Shown: positions 7,354 through 13,966, counted from the stretch's first letter. The stretch: DNA of 17,404 bases from an uncultured Oscillospiraceae bacterium (GCA_902497145.1 CABVDR010000054.1:1-17404); one strand, 5' to 3'. Notes: generated from the sequence alone by a model not told the origin. Made by a program: numbers and translations.

Positions 7354-8154
7354 TCAAACGCTGCGTTTTTTCTTTCCGTGGTCCAGAATGTACGCCATGC
7401 ACTGGTAGGTCATCAGCTGTACCATCCACAGTCCGCCCACCAGCAGAATCCACCCCGGCTGGGCCATGCCGCTGTCGGCCAGGATAAACAGCACCACCAT
7501 GACGATGGGGAAGAGGGCGCTCATCACCCGGAAGGAGAAGTAGCTGCACTGGCCAATCTGCTGCTGCTCGGCCTCGTCGCAGCTGCGGTACCAGTCCTTC
7601 TGGAACTTGGTGTCAAACACATTGCCCTTCTTTTCCGGATGGATGACCTTGGTGGCCTTCACGGTTATGGCCTGGAGGGCCACCACCCAGATCAGCTGAA
7701 CGACCAGATTAGCAATGAACAGCACGCCCTCCATCAGGCCGCCGATGCGCAAAACATGATCGCTCAGCCACATGGCCTGATTGTTGGCCCAATCGGTCTG
7801 TCCGTTGATGCCCAGAGCGATAAACAGCCACACCATCGCAGCCCCGGAGAGGATCAGGGCCAAACACAGCCGCCGGTCGGCCTCCTCAAAGGCGTCGTCA
7901 TCTGCCTCCGCCTGGGGCAGCAGGGCCTTGCCCCGGAGATAGTAGACGGTGCTCACCACCAGCAGCACATACCCGGGAAGAAACCAAAGCTGGCCCAGAG
8001 AGGCCAGGGCCATGTTCAGACTGCCTGCGGAATCAAGTAAGTTTTTTCCCGCCATGGCGGCACAGAAGCCCACCACGCCGCCCAAAGCGGCACACACCAG
8101 AATAATGATAGTAAACCGGGTATAGATCGCCTTGTTGCTTCGTTCCTTTTTCAT
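7354..8154 (-). CDS. DUF3169-like integral membrane protein
   Basis: The 266-residue protein has about six hydrophobic segments (roughly 12-33, 53-72, 95-115, 140-165, 207-226 and 231-254). There is a charged loop near 80-96 and a basic C-terminus (KKKRSV). Size, membrane pattern and position behind a small Xre regulator match the DUF3169 family of Firmicutes, whose function is unknown. It overlaps the regulator gene by 4 nt (ATGA) and so forms a two-gene operon under that regulator's promoter. No catalytic motif was recognised. The family assignment rests on pattern memory, so the membrane nature is firmer than the name. Confidence 0.72.
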   Translation of the reverse strand: MKKERSNKAIYTRFTIIILVCAALGGVVGFCAAMAGKNLLDSAGSLNMALASLGQLWFLPGYVLLVVSTVYYLRGKALLPQAEADDDAFEEADRRLCLALILSGAAMVWLFIALGINGQTDWANNQAMWLSDHVLRIGGLMEGVLFIANLVVQLIWVVALQAITVKATKVIHPEKKGNVFDTKFQKDWYRSCDEAEQQQIGQCSYFSFRVMSALFPIVMVVLFILADSGMAQPGWILLVGGLWMVQLMTYQCMAYILDHGKKKRSV

Positions 8155-8366
8155 GATTCTTCCTCCTCGTCGGTGAGATAAAATACCTCGTCTACCGTGG
8201 TTCCAAATACCTTTGCGATGCGCAGGGCCAGAGTGATAGAGGGGTTGTAGTCCCCCCGCTCAATAAGGCTGATGGTCTGGCGGGACGCGCCAACCAGCGA
8301 CCCCAGCCCCTGCTGGTTGAGCCCCTTCGCCGCCCGCAGCTCTTTCAGTCGGTTTCCAAGCGGCAT
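8151..8366 (-). CDS. Xre-family HTH regulator
   Basis: This 71-residue protein is essentially one Cro/C1-type helix-turn-helix. NRLKELRAAKGLNQQGLGSL and VGASRQTISLIERGDYNPSI cover the five-helix fold, and an acidic tail DEEEES follows. I chose the ATG at 8366 because AAGGAGA lies about 7 nt before it; an ATG six codons upstream would translate that ribosome binding site. The protein resembles the short YozG/YvaO-like regulators paired with membrane proteins. Three identical-type palindromes cover its own promoter, so autorepression is likely. It is cotranscribed with the DUF3169 gene. Confidence 0.92.
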   Translation of the reverse strand: MPLGNRLKELRAAKGLNQQGLGSLVGASRQTISLIERGDYNPSITLALRIAKVFGTTVDEVFYLTDEEEES

Positions 8367-8383
8367 GATGCAGTCTCCTTTCA

Positions 8384-8456
8384 TGACAAGAATCTATGTC
8401 GTTTTGACAACTATCTTTGTCATCCTTAGAATAGCATTGACAAGGATCTTTGTCAA
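8384..8456 (-). promoter_or_regulatory. Xre operon promoter with three 18-bp operators
   Basis: On the minus strand the -35 is TTGACA (8451-8456), the spacer is 17 bp and the -10 is TATTCT (8428-8433), giving a start near 8421. Three copies of an 18-bp palindrome, consensus TGACAANNATCTTTGTCA, lie at 8384-8401, 8405-8422 and 8438-8455. The last contains the -35, the middle one covers the start and the first (with two mismatches) lies just before the ribosome binding site. This is a typical autorepressor layout. Confidence 0.82.
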
Positions 8457-8484
8457 TGGGGGAGGGGAAACTTTTTTTAGAACA

Positions 8485-8522
8485 GGAAAAAGCCCATGCC
8501 TTCCATTACGAAAGGCATGGGC
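8485..8522 (-). terminator. Intrinsic terminator of the crp-like gene
   Basis: An 11-bp stem (GCCCATGCCTT at 8492-8502 with AAGGCATGGGC at 8512-8522) has a 9-nt loop. Read leftward, it is followed by TTTTTCC. It lies 14 bp past the stop codon of the crp-like gene and insulates it from the Xre operon. Confidence 0.88.
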
Positions 8523-8535
8523 AGAAAGAGTAACG

Positions 8536-9174
8536 TTATTGGCACAGTGCCTCCAAGCCGGGACGGTCCAAAATCTGCACGGAGCGGTAGCTCAGGGAGA
8601 TCAGCCCCTCCCGGGCCAGCTGGTTGAGGATGCGGCTGACGGTTACCCGGCTCACCGAGATGGTGGCGGCGATCTCCTCCTGGGGGCAGGACACCCGGCC
8701 GTTCCCGTCGGCATTGACCGTGAGAAACCGGGCCACCCGCCACCGGGCGGGCCGGAAGGCCATCTGGTCCACCTGGTCGGAGAGGAGCCGCACGGTGCGG
8801 GCTAGGTACTTCATCATGGCCAGAGCCAGCTCCGGGTGGGCGGCAAACTCCCGGCTCAGCAGCTCCCGGTCAATGGGCACCAGCTCGCAGGGGGTCATGG
8901 CCACGGCGGAGGACACCCGGGGCAGCTCGTCAAAGAAGGAGGCCTCCCCGAAGAGGCTGCCCGCCTGGTACAGGTTCAGCACCCGCTCGCCCCCGTCGGG
9001 GGACTGGATAAAGCTCTTCACCTGGCCGGATTTCAGGTAATAGAAGCAGGTGGCTGCTGTGTTCTGCAAATAGATAAGGTAGCCAGCCGGGCACCGAATG
9101 GCCCACCGCTGCTGGGCGAAGGGCCGCCAGATGTCTGGGGGGAGGTTCAATTCCATGTGGTGGAGCTGGTCCAC
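8536..9174 (-). CDS. Crp/Fnr-family transcriptional regulator
   Basis: The predicted protein (212 residues from a GTG start) has an N-terminal cyclic-nucleotide-binding-like beta barrel (about 20-105, with FGEASFFDELPRVSSAV at 75-91) and a C-terminal Crp helix-turn-helix (163-189). The recognition helix reads SRVTVSR (175-181), aligning with SRETVGR of E. coli CRP, so Val177 replaces Glu181. No FNR-type cysteine cluster is seen and the cAMP-binding residues are only partly kept, so the effector is unknown. The start is uncertain: AAGGAG (9184-9189) is 9 nt before the GTG at 9174 but touches the ATG at 9183, and an ATG at 9156 is also possible. The gene is divergent from leuCDB, which may be its target. 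Confidence 0.88.
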   Translation of the reverse strand: MDQLHHMELNLPPDIWRPFAQQRWAIRCPAGYLIYLQNTAATCFYYLKSGQVKSFIQSPDGGERVLNLYQAGSLFGEASFFDELPRVSSAVAMTPCELVPIDRELLSREFAAHPELALAMMKYLARTVRLLSDQVDQMAFRPARWRVARFLTVNADGNGRVSCPQEEIAATISVSRVTVSRILNQLAREGLISLSYRSVQILDRPGLEALCQ

Positions 9175-9206
9175 AGCATTCATCTCCTTGAGTGTATCTA
9201 TTTTTC

Positions 9207-9238
9207 TGTATTCCCGCCCCGCAGGAGGCGGGAATACA
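9207..9238. other. Long hairpin in the 5' leader of the crp-like gene
   Basis: A perfect 12-bp inverted repeat, TGTATTCCCGCC / GGCGGGAATACA, surrounds an 8-nt loop. It lies about 18 nt before the crp ribosome binding site and within its predicted leader. Neither direction has a following T-run, so it does not look like a terminator. It could be a regulatory RNA hairpin or a large protein-binding palindrome. Confidence 0.7.
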
Positions 9239-9293
9239 CAGAACAAATTCCATCGCAGGAAAGAAAAACAAAATGGAAAGAAAGTTTTTTGAG

Positions 9294-9323
9294 ATTGTAA
9301 CATGGTTTACATTCTTTTGGCAA
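9294..9323 (-). promoter_or_regulatory. Predicted promoter of the crp-like gene
   Basis: Minus strand TTGCCA (9318-9323), an 18-bp spacer and TACAAT (9294-9299) give a start near 9287 and a leader of about 110 nt. The -10 overlaps the TGTAA-N6-TTACA dyad. Confidence 0.55.
9296..9311. promoter_or_regulatory. CRP-like operator TGTAA-N6-TTACA
   Basis: A 16-bp dyad with perfect 5-bp arms (9296-9300 and 9307-9311) has the size and spacing of the E. coli CRP site TGTGA-N6-TCACA, with G to A at the fourth base of each half. It overlaps the -10 of the crp-like gene and lies upstream of leuC. Confidence 0.6.
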
Positions 9324-9332
9324 GAGCTCTGC

Positions 9333-9338
9333 TAGGAT
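9333..9338 (+). promoter_or_regulatory. Possible -10 of the leuCDB promoter
   Basis: TAGGAT matches the -10 consensus at four of six bases, with no good -35 at 16-18 bp. A start near 9345 would place the centre of the CRP-like dyad at about -41.5, the class II activator position. It is tentative because the element is weak on its own. Confidence 0.35.
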
Positions 9339-9375
9339 AACAGGGAAAGAACATTCCCGAAGGAGGAAGTTACAT

Positions 9376-10638
9376 ATGGGTATGACAATGACGCAGAAAA
9401 TCCTGGCCAAGCACGCTGGGTTGGACCACGTAGAGGTGGGCCAGCTCATCGAGGCCAAGGTGGACATGGTCCTGGGCAACGACATCACCACCCCCGTGGC
9501 CATCACCGAGTTTGAGAAGGCCGGCTTCAGCCAGGTCTTTGACAAGGACAAGATCTCCATCGTCCTGGACCACTACACCCCCTGCAAGGACATCAAATCC
9601 GCTGAGCTGTGCCTGCAGGCCCGCAACTTCGCCCACAAGCACAACATCACCAACTTCTTTGATGTGGGCCAGATGGGCGTAGAGCACGCCCTGCTCCCCG
9701 AAAAGGGCCTGTGCGCCCCCGGCGAGATCATCGTGGGCGCTGACTCCCACACCTGCACCTACGGCGCTCTGGGCGCCTTCTCCACCGGCATCGGCTCCAC
9801 CGACATGGCCGCTGCCATGGCCACCGGCCTTCTCTGGTTCAAGGTGCCCGCCGCCATTAAGGTCACCTTGAAGGGCAGCTTGCAGCCCATGGTCTCCGGC
9901 AAGGATGTGATCCTCCACCTGATCGGCGAGATCGGTGTGGACGGCGCCCTCTATCAGTCTCTGGAGTTTGCCGGGGAGGGCGTCAGCTCCCTTTCCATGG
10001 ACGACCGCTTCACCATCTCCAACATGGCCATCGAGGCCGGCGGCAAGAATGGCATTTTCCCTGTGGACGAAAAGACCATGGAGTACATCAGCGGCCGGGT
10101 GAACCGCCCCTGCGAGGCGTTCGAGGCCGACGCCGACGCGGAGTACGTCCGTGAGGTGGTCATCGACCTGGACAAGCTGGAGCCCACCGTGGCCATGCCT
10201 CACCTGCCCGAGAACACCAAGGTGGTTTCCGAGGTAGCCGGTCTGCCCATCAACCAGGTGGTCATTGGCTCCTGCACCAACGGCCGCATCAGCGACCTGC
10301 GCGCCGCCGCCGCCGTCATGAAGGGCAAGAAGGTGGCCGCTAATGTACGCTGCATTGTGATTCCTGCCACCCAGGAGATTGTCCTCCAGGCCATGAAGGA
10401 GGGACTCATTGAGACCTTCATCGAGGCCGGCGCGGCTGTCTCCACCCCCACCTGCGGCCCCTGCCTGGGCGGCCACATGGGCGTCATGGCGGAAGGGGAG
10501 CGCACCGTCTCCACCACCAACCGCAACTTTGTCGGCCGCATGGGCCATGTCACCAGTGAGGTCATTCTGGCCTCTCCCGCCGTGGCTGCCGCCTCCGCCA
10601 TTGCCGGCTGTGTCGCCGACCCCCGCACGCTTTCTTGA
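9376..10638 (+). CDS. leuC: 3-isopropylmalate dehydratase large subunit
   Basis: LeuC, with LeuD, isomerises 2-isopropylmalate to 3-isopropylmalate in leucine synthesis through a [4Fe-4S] cluster. This 420-residue protein is the shorter (archaeal/clostridial, HacA-like) form. Cluster ligands are Cys300 in GSCTNGR, and Cys360 and Cys363 in PTCGPCLGG. LDHYTPC (64-70) and GADSHTCTYGALGAFSTGIG (121-140) are also diagnostic. The ATG at 9376 follows AAGGAGG by 9 nt; in-frame ATGs at residues 3 and 5 cannot be excluded. The stop codon lies inside the first hairpin of an interspersed repeat, and leuD starts 157 bp later. No leuA is present, and the short upstream region has no T-box motif. Confidence 0.97.
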   Translation: MGMTMTQKILAKHAGLDHVEVGQLIEAKVDMVLGNDITTPVAITEFEKAGFSQVFDKDKISIVLDHYTPCKDIKSAELCLQARNFAHKHNITNFFDVGQMGVEHALLPEKGLCAPGEIIVGADSHTCTYGALGAFSTGIGSTDMAAAMATGLLWFKVPAAIKVTLKGSLQPMVSGKDVILHLIGEIGVDGALYQSLEFAGEGVSSLSMDDRFTISNMAIEAGGKNGIFPVDEKTMEYISGRVNRPCEAFEADADAEYVREVVIDLDKLEPTVAMPHLPENTKVVSEVAGLPINQVVIGSCTNGRISDLRAAAAVMKGKKVAANVRCIVIPATQEIVLQAMKEGLIETFIEAGAAVSTPTCGPCLGGHMGVMAEGERTVSTTNRNFVGRMGHVTSEVILASPAVAAASAIAGCVADPRTLS

Positions 10639-10680
10639 AAGAAAGCTTAGCAAAGAACTTTGTGCGAAACTTCGTTTCGC
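10629..10680. repeat. Interspersed hairpin repeat, copy A
   Basis: It is composed of an outer hairpin with 8-bp arms (GCTTTCTT, 10629-10636, with AAGAAAGC, 10639-10646), a small CAAAG-AA-CTTTG dyad (10651-10662) and a second hairpin (GCGAAAC-TTC-GTTTCGC, 10664-10680). It closely matches 13849-13904 in the same orientation. It overlaps the leuC stop codon. The rest of the leuC-leuD gap (10681-10795) shows nothing recognisable beyond the leuD ribosome binding site. Confidence 0.8.
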
Positions 10681-10795
10681 CTCTGGGGTTTTCGGAAGGG
10701 GAGAGGAGGACAGAAAGATTCTTCGTTTTTCGGTTCGTTTCCTTTTTCATTCCGCTCCCCAATTCCTACATTGATTCAGAAAGGATTGAGACCTG

Positions 10796-11281
10796 ATGAA
10801 GGTTTATAAATACGGCGCCAACGTGGATACCGACGTCATCATCCCCGCCCGCCATTTGAATGATCCCTCTCCCGCCGCTCTGGCCTCCCACTGTATGGAG
10901 GACATCGACGCCGATTTTGCTTCCACCGTTCAGCCCGGCGACATCATTGTGGCCGGCCCTAACTTCGGTTGCGGCTCCAGCCGTGAGCACGCCCCTCTGG
11001 CCATCAAGTCCTGCGGCGTGAAGTGCGTCATCGCCCCCTCTTTCGCCCGCATCTTCTACCGCAACGCCATCAACATCGGCTTCCCCATCGTGGAGTGCGC
11101 CCAGGCCGCTGAGGAAATTCAGCCCGGCGACCAGGTGGATGTAGACTTTACCACCGGCGTGATTACCGACCAGACCACCGGGAAAACCTATCAGGCCGCA
11201 CCCTTCCCCGAGTTCATCAAGGGCATCATTGAGAGCGGCGGCCTGCTCAACTCTCTCAAGGCCCGGGGGGTGGCGAAATGA
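10796..11281 (+). CDS. leuD: 3-isopropylmalate dehydratase small subunit
   Basis: LeuD is the swivelling small subunit that completes the LeuC active site. The 161-residue length suits the short form that partners 420-residue LeuC proteins. Signatures are DTDVIIPARHL (11-21), the substrate-binding FGCGSSREHAP (57-67) and PSFARIFYRNAINIG (81-95). The start follows AAAGGA about 10 nt upstream. The stop overlaps the leuB start in an ATGA, so the two are translationally coupled. The gap to leuC contains repeat copy A, and no clear separate promoter was found there, so cotranscription with leuC is likely. Confidence 0.97.
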   Translation: MKVYKYGANVDTDVIIPARHLNDPSPAALASHCMEDIDADFASTVQPGDIIVAGPNFGCGSSREHAPLAIKSCGVKCVIAPSFARIFYRNAINIGFPIVECAQAAEEIQPGDQVDVDFTTGVITDQTTGKTYQAAPFPEFIKGIIESGGLLNSLKARGVAK

Positions 11282-12354
11282 ATTACAAGATCGCTCTCAT
11301 CCGCGGCGACGGCATCGGCCCCGAGGTAGTGGGGGAGGCCGTCAAGGTTCTGGACCAGGTGGGCAAAAAGTTCGGCCACACCTTCACCTACACCGACGTG
11401 CTCATGGGCGGCTGCGCCATTGACGCGGTGGGCAAGAGCTACCCCGACGGCACGGCCGAGGCATGCAAGGCCTGCGACGCTGTTCTGCTGGGCGCGGTAG
11501 GCGGTCCCAAGTGGGGCCACTCCACCGACCCGGAGAAGCGCCCCGAGACCGCTCTGCTCTCCATCCGGAAGGATCTGGGCCTCTACGCCAATCTGCGCCC
11601 CGCCGCTCTCCGTCCCGCTCTGGCCGACGCCTGCCCCCTGAAAAAGGAGACCGCCGACAAGGGCATTGACCTGATGATGGTCCGGGAGCTCACCGGCGGC
11701 ATCTACTTTGGCCAGAAGGAGCGCTACCAGACCGAGGACCGGGGAGAGGAGGCCTCTGACCGCATGGCCTACTCCGAAAAGGAGATCGAGCGCATCGGCC
11801 GCCGCGCCTTTGAGCTGGCCCGCCTGCGCCGCAAAAAGGTCGCCTCCGTGGACAAGGCCAACGTGCTGGAGACCAGCCGCCTGTGGCGGCAGGTGATGCA
11901 CCGTCTGGCGGAGGAATATTCCGACGTGGAGTACGAGGACGTGCTGGTGGACAATGCCGCCATGCAGCTGGTCCGGGACCCCAGCCAGTTTGACGTGGTG
12001 GTCACCGAGAACATGTTCGGTGACATCCTCTCCGACGAGGCTTCCATGATCACCGGCTCCATCGGCCTGCTGCCCTCCGCCTCCATCGGCGACACCGCCC
12101 CCGGCCTCTACGAGCCCATCCATGGCTCCGCCCCCGACATCGCCGGACAGGACAAGGCCAACCCCATTGCCACCATTCTCTCTGTGGCGATGATGCTCCG
12201 CTACTCCTTCCACCTGGCCGACGAGGCCAACGCCGTGGAGCAGGCGGTGGACGCCGTCCTGGCCGACGGCTACCGCACCGCCGACATCGCCAAGGCGGGG
12301 GAGAAGGCCATCGGTACCCTGGAGATGGGCCGCCTCATCCGCGAGCGGATCTGA
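11278..12354 (+). CDS. leuB: 3-isopropylmalate dehydrogenase
   Basis: LeuB oxidises and decarboxylates 3-isopropylmalate with NAD+ to give 2-oxoisocaproate precursor. The protein of 358 residues is full length. Visible motifs are GDGIGPEV (10-17), NLRP (105-108), RELTGGIYFG (136-145), the catalytic Lys193 in VDKANVL, Asp225 in VDNAAMQL, NMFGDILSDE with Asp249 and Asp253 (245-254), and EPIHGSAPDIAG (279-290) of the NAD site. The 4-nt overlap with leuD and a terminator 23 bp after the stop define it as the last gene of the leu operon. The final leucine transamination could be done by a branched-chain aminotransferase elsewhere. Confidence 0.97.
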   Translation: MNYKIALIRGDGIGPEVVGEAVKVLDQVGKKFGHTFTYTDVLMGGCAIDAVGKSYPDGTAEACKACDAVLLGAVGGPKWGHSTDPEKRPETALLSIRKDLGLYANLRPAALRPALADACPLKKETADKGIDLMMVRELTGGIYFGQKERYQTEDRGEEASDRMAYSEKEIERIGRRAFELARLRRKKVASVDKANVLETSRLWRQVMHRLAEEYSDVEYEDVLVDNAAMQLVRDPSQFDVVVTENMFGDILSDEASMITGSIGLLPSASIGDTAPGLYEPIHGSAPDIAGQDKANPIATILSVAMMLRYSFHLADEANAVEQAVDAVLADGYRTADIAKAGEKAIGTLEMGRLIRERI

Positions 12355-12376
12355 TCCAAATTCCACCGTTTCCATG

Positions 12377-12408
12377 CGGGCTCCGGCTTTGGCCGGGGCC
12401 CGTTTTTT
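12377..12408 (+). terminator. Intrinsic terminator of leuCDB
   Basis: An 11-bp GC-rich stem with one G-U pair (CGGGCTCCGGC at 12377-12387 with GCCGGGGCCCG at 12392-12402) and a 4-nt loop is followed by TTTTTT. Confidence 0.9.
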
Positions 12409-12461
12409 GCATATTGTCTAAAGAGAGAATGCAAAAGTTTTGAAATTTTACAAGAATGGGC

Positions 12462-12490
12462 TTGCATTTTCTTTGTGGGAGGAATATAAT
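12462..12490 (+). promoter_or_regulatory. Strong promoter of the aminotransferase gene
   Basis: TTGCAT (12462-12467), a 17-bp spacer and a perfect TATAAT (12485-12490) give a start near 12497 and a leader of about 150 nt. The -35 lies within one arm of an AATGCAA/TTGCATT inverted repeat (12428-12434 and 12462-12468), a possible operator. Confidence 0.78.
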
Positions 12491-12518
12491 ACTTCCTGCT
12501 GTGACAAAGGTAATGAAG

Positions 12519-12621
12519 TGCAAGGTTTTGGAACAGCGGGCAAAGATTGTAAGCATTTTAGTTTTGCAGCTTTCCATGCAAAGCAAAGCCTAAATTGCAT
12601 TATTATGAAAGAAACCTTGCA
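12519..12621 (+). ncRNA. Candidate structured 5' leader of the aminotransferase mRNA
   Basis: A perfect 10-bp long-range pairing, TGCAAGGTTT (12519-12528) with AAACCTTGCA (12612-12621), can close a domain of about 100 nt. Inside, GCAAA/TTTGC (12540-12544 with 12563-12567) and GCTTT/AAAGC (12569-12573 with 12580-12584) could form two short arms. The closing stem ends 13 nt before the GGAGG ribosome binding site. I do not recognise a known riboswitch class. The inner arms are short and A/T-rich, so only the closing stem is well supported. Confidence 0.4.
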
Positions 12622-12647
12622 AATATAACGATACGGAGGCGTTTCCT

Positions 12648-13847
12648 ATGAAAGAGTTGTCCCGGATTGCACTGGCCATCGAGCCTTCCGCCACCATGGC
12701 GATTGATACCATGTTCAAGCAGATGAAGGCCGACGGCCTGGATGTTATCGGCTTCGGCGCCGGTGAGCCTGATTTCCCCACTCCCGACTACATCAAGGAG
12801 GTTGGTATCCAGGCCATCCAGAATAACGACACCAAGTATACGCCCTCCGTGGGTACTGTGGCCCTGCGCAAGGCCATCTGCAAGCGGCTGAAGGAGGACT
12901 GCGGTCTGGAGTACACCCCCGCTGAGATCTCCGTCTCCAACGGTGCCAAGCCCTGCGTCTACGTGGCCCTGCGTGCCCTGGTGAACCCCGGCGACGAGGT
13001 CATCCTGCCCGCCCCCTACTGGGTCAGCTACATTGAGCTCATCCGCATGGTGGGCGGCGTGCCCGTGGTGGTGAACGCCACCGAGGCCGAGCACTTCAAG
13101 ATCACCCCCGAGAAGCTGGCCGCTGCCATCACCCCCAAGACCAAGTGCATGATCCTCAACAACCCCTCCAACCCCACCGGTATGATGTACAGCCGCAAGG
13201 AGCTGGAGGCCATTGCCAAGGTCTGCGTGGAGAAAGACATCTATGTCATCTCTGATGAGATTTACTACCGTTTGGCTTACGACAACGAGGAGTTTGTCAG
13301 CCTGGCCGCCATCAGCCCCGAAATCAAGGAGCGTACCCTGCTGGTCAACGGCGTGTCCAAGTCCTATGCCATGACCGGCTGGCGTATCGGCTACGTGGCC
13401 GCCCCCGCCAGCATCTCTAAGGTCATCGGCAACTACCTGGGCCACTGCACCGGTTCTCCCTGCTCCATCTCCCAGGCCGCTGCTGCTGAGGCTCTGTCTG
13501 CCTCTCAGGACACCGTGGAGAAGATGCGTGAGGCCTTTGAGGAGCGCCGCAACTACATGGTGGAGCGCATGAACCAGATCGAGGGTGTCTCCTGCATCAA
13601 GCCCGAGGGTGCCTTCTATGTCATGATGAACATCAGCAAGGTCTTTGGCAAGGAGCTCTTCGGCCATGTCATCAAGGACGCCGACGACTTCGGCAGCATG
13701 TTCCTCAAGTACGGCAAGGTGGCCGTGGTGCCCGGCACCAGCTTCGGCGCTCCCGAGTTCATCCGCTGGTCTTACGCTACCTCCATGGAGAACATCAAGG
13801 CCGGCCTGGACCGTCTGGAGTGCTTCCTCTCCGGCAAGGAGGTTTGA
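12648..13847 (+). CDS. Class I pyridoxal-phosphate aminotransferase (aspartate aminotransferase-like)
   Basis: This 399-residue enzyme belongs to fold type I, the AspB/AspC-like branch that moves an amino group between an amino acid (often aspartate) and 2-oxoglutarate. NNPSNPTG (171-178) is the PLP-contacting motif, ISDEIYY carries Asp203 and Tyr206, NGVSKSY carries the PLP-binding Lys238, and GWRIGY (245-250) contains a phosphate-binding arginine. A C-terminal RWSYATS region holds the expected carboxylate-binding arginine. The start follows GGAGG by 8 nt. It is monocistronic, with its own near-consensus promoter, a long leader and a strong terminator. It lies next to leuCDB but is not in that operon. 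Aspartate as substrate is likely but not proven. Confidence 0.93.
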   Translation: MKELSRIALAIEPSATMAIDTMFKQMKADGLDVIGFGAGEPDFPTPDYIKEVGIQAIQNNDTKYTPSVGTVALRKAICKRLKEDCGLEYTPAEISVSNGAKPCVYVALRALVNPGDEVILPAPYWVSYIELIRMVGGVPVVVNATEAEHFKITPEKLAAAITPKTKCMILNNPSNPTGMMYSRKELEAIAKVCVEKDIYVISDEIYYRLAYDNEEFVSLAAISPEIKERTLLVNGVSKSYAMTGWRIGYVAAPASISKVIGNYLGHCTGSPCSISQAAAAEALSASQDTVEKMREAFEERRNYMVERMNQIEGVSCIKPEGAFYVMMNISKVFGKELFGHVIKDADDFGSMFLKYGKVAVVPGTSFGAPEFIRWSYATSMENIKAGLDRLECFLSGKEV

Positions 13848-13848
13848 T

Positions 13849-13904
13849 CTACTTTTCTTGAAAGAAAAGTAGACAAAAGAACTTTGCGGGAAACTTCGTT
13901 TCCC
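13849..13904. repeat. Interspersed hairpin repeat, copy B
   Basis: The outer hairpin has 11-bp arms (CTACTTTTCTT, 13849-13859, with AAGAAAAGTAG, 13862-13872), followed by a conserved AAAGAACTTTG and a second hairpin (GGGAAAC-TTC-GTTTCCC, 13888-13904). It begins 2 bp after the aminotransferase stop and has the same orientation as copy A. Confidence 0.82.
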
Positions 13905-13927
13905 TTCTAAGCCCGTTATAAAGCATC

Positions 13928-13966
13928 ACGTGGGAGTGGCGTTCTTCGTCGCTCCCACGTTTTTTT
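13928..13966 (+). terminator. Intrinsic terminator of the aminotransferase gene
   Basis: A 14-bp stem with two G-U pairs (13928-13941 with 13947-13960) and a TTCTT loop runs into a T tract ending at 13966. Confidence 0.92.

Noticed and set aside
8384..8456. Short spaced repeats as a degenerate CRISPR array
   Set aside because: The repeats are only 18 bp, perfectly or nearly palindromic, unevenly spaced by 3 and 15 bp, and lie on a promoter. They are operators.
9207..9238. Hairpin near the crp-leuC region as a terminator
   Set aside because: There is no T-run after the stem on either strand, and it lies between a promoter and its ribosome binding site.
9304..9375. T-box or other leucine-responsive leader before leuC
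   Set aside because: The region is only about 70 nt, and no T-box consensus, specifier hairpin or terminator is visible.
12513..12593. 26-codon open frame in the aminotransferase leader, possible leader peptide
   Set aside because: Its AAAGG is only about 2 nt from the ATG, the peptide has no run of one amino acid typical of attenuation, and it lies across the candidate RNA stem.
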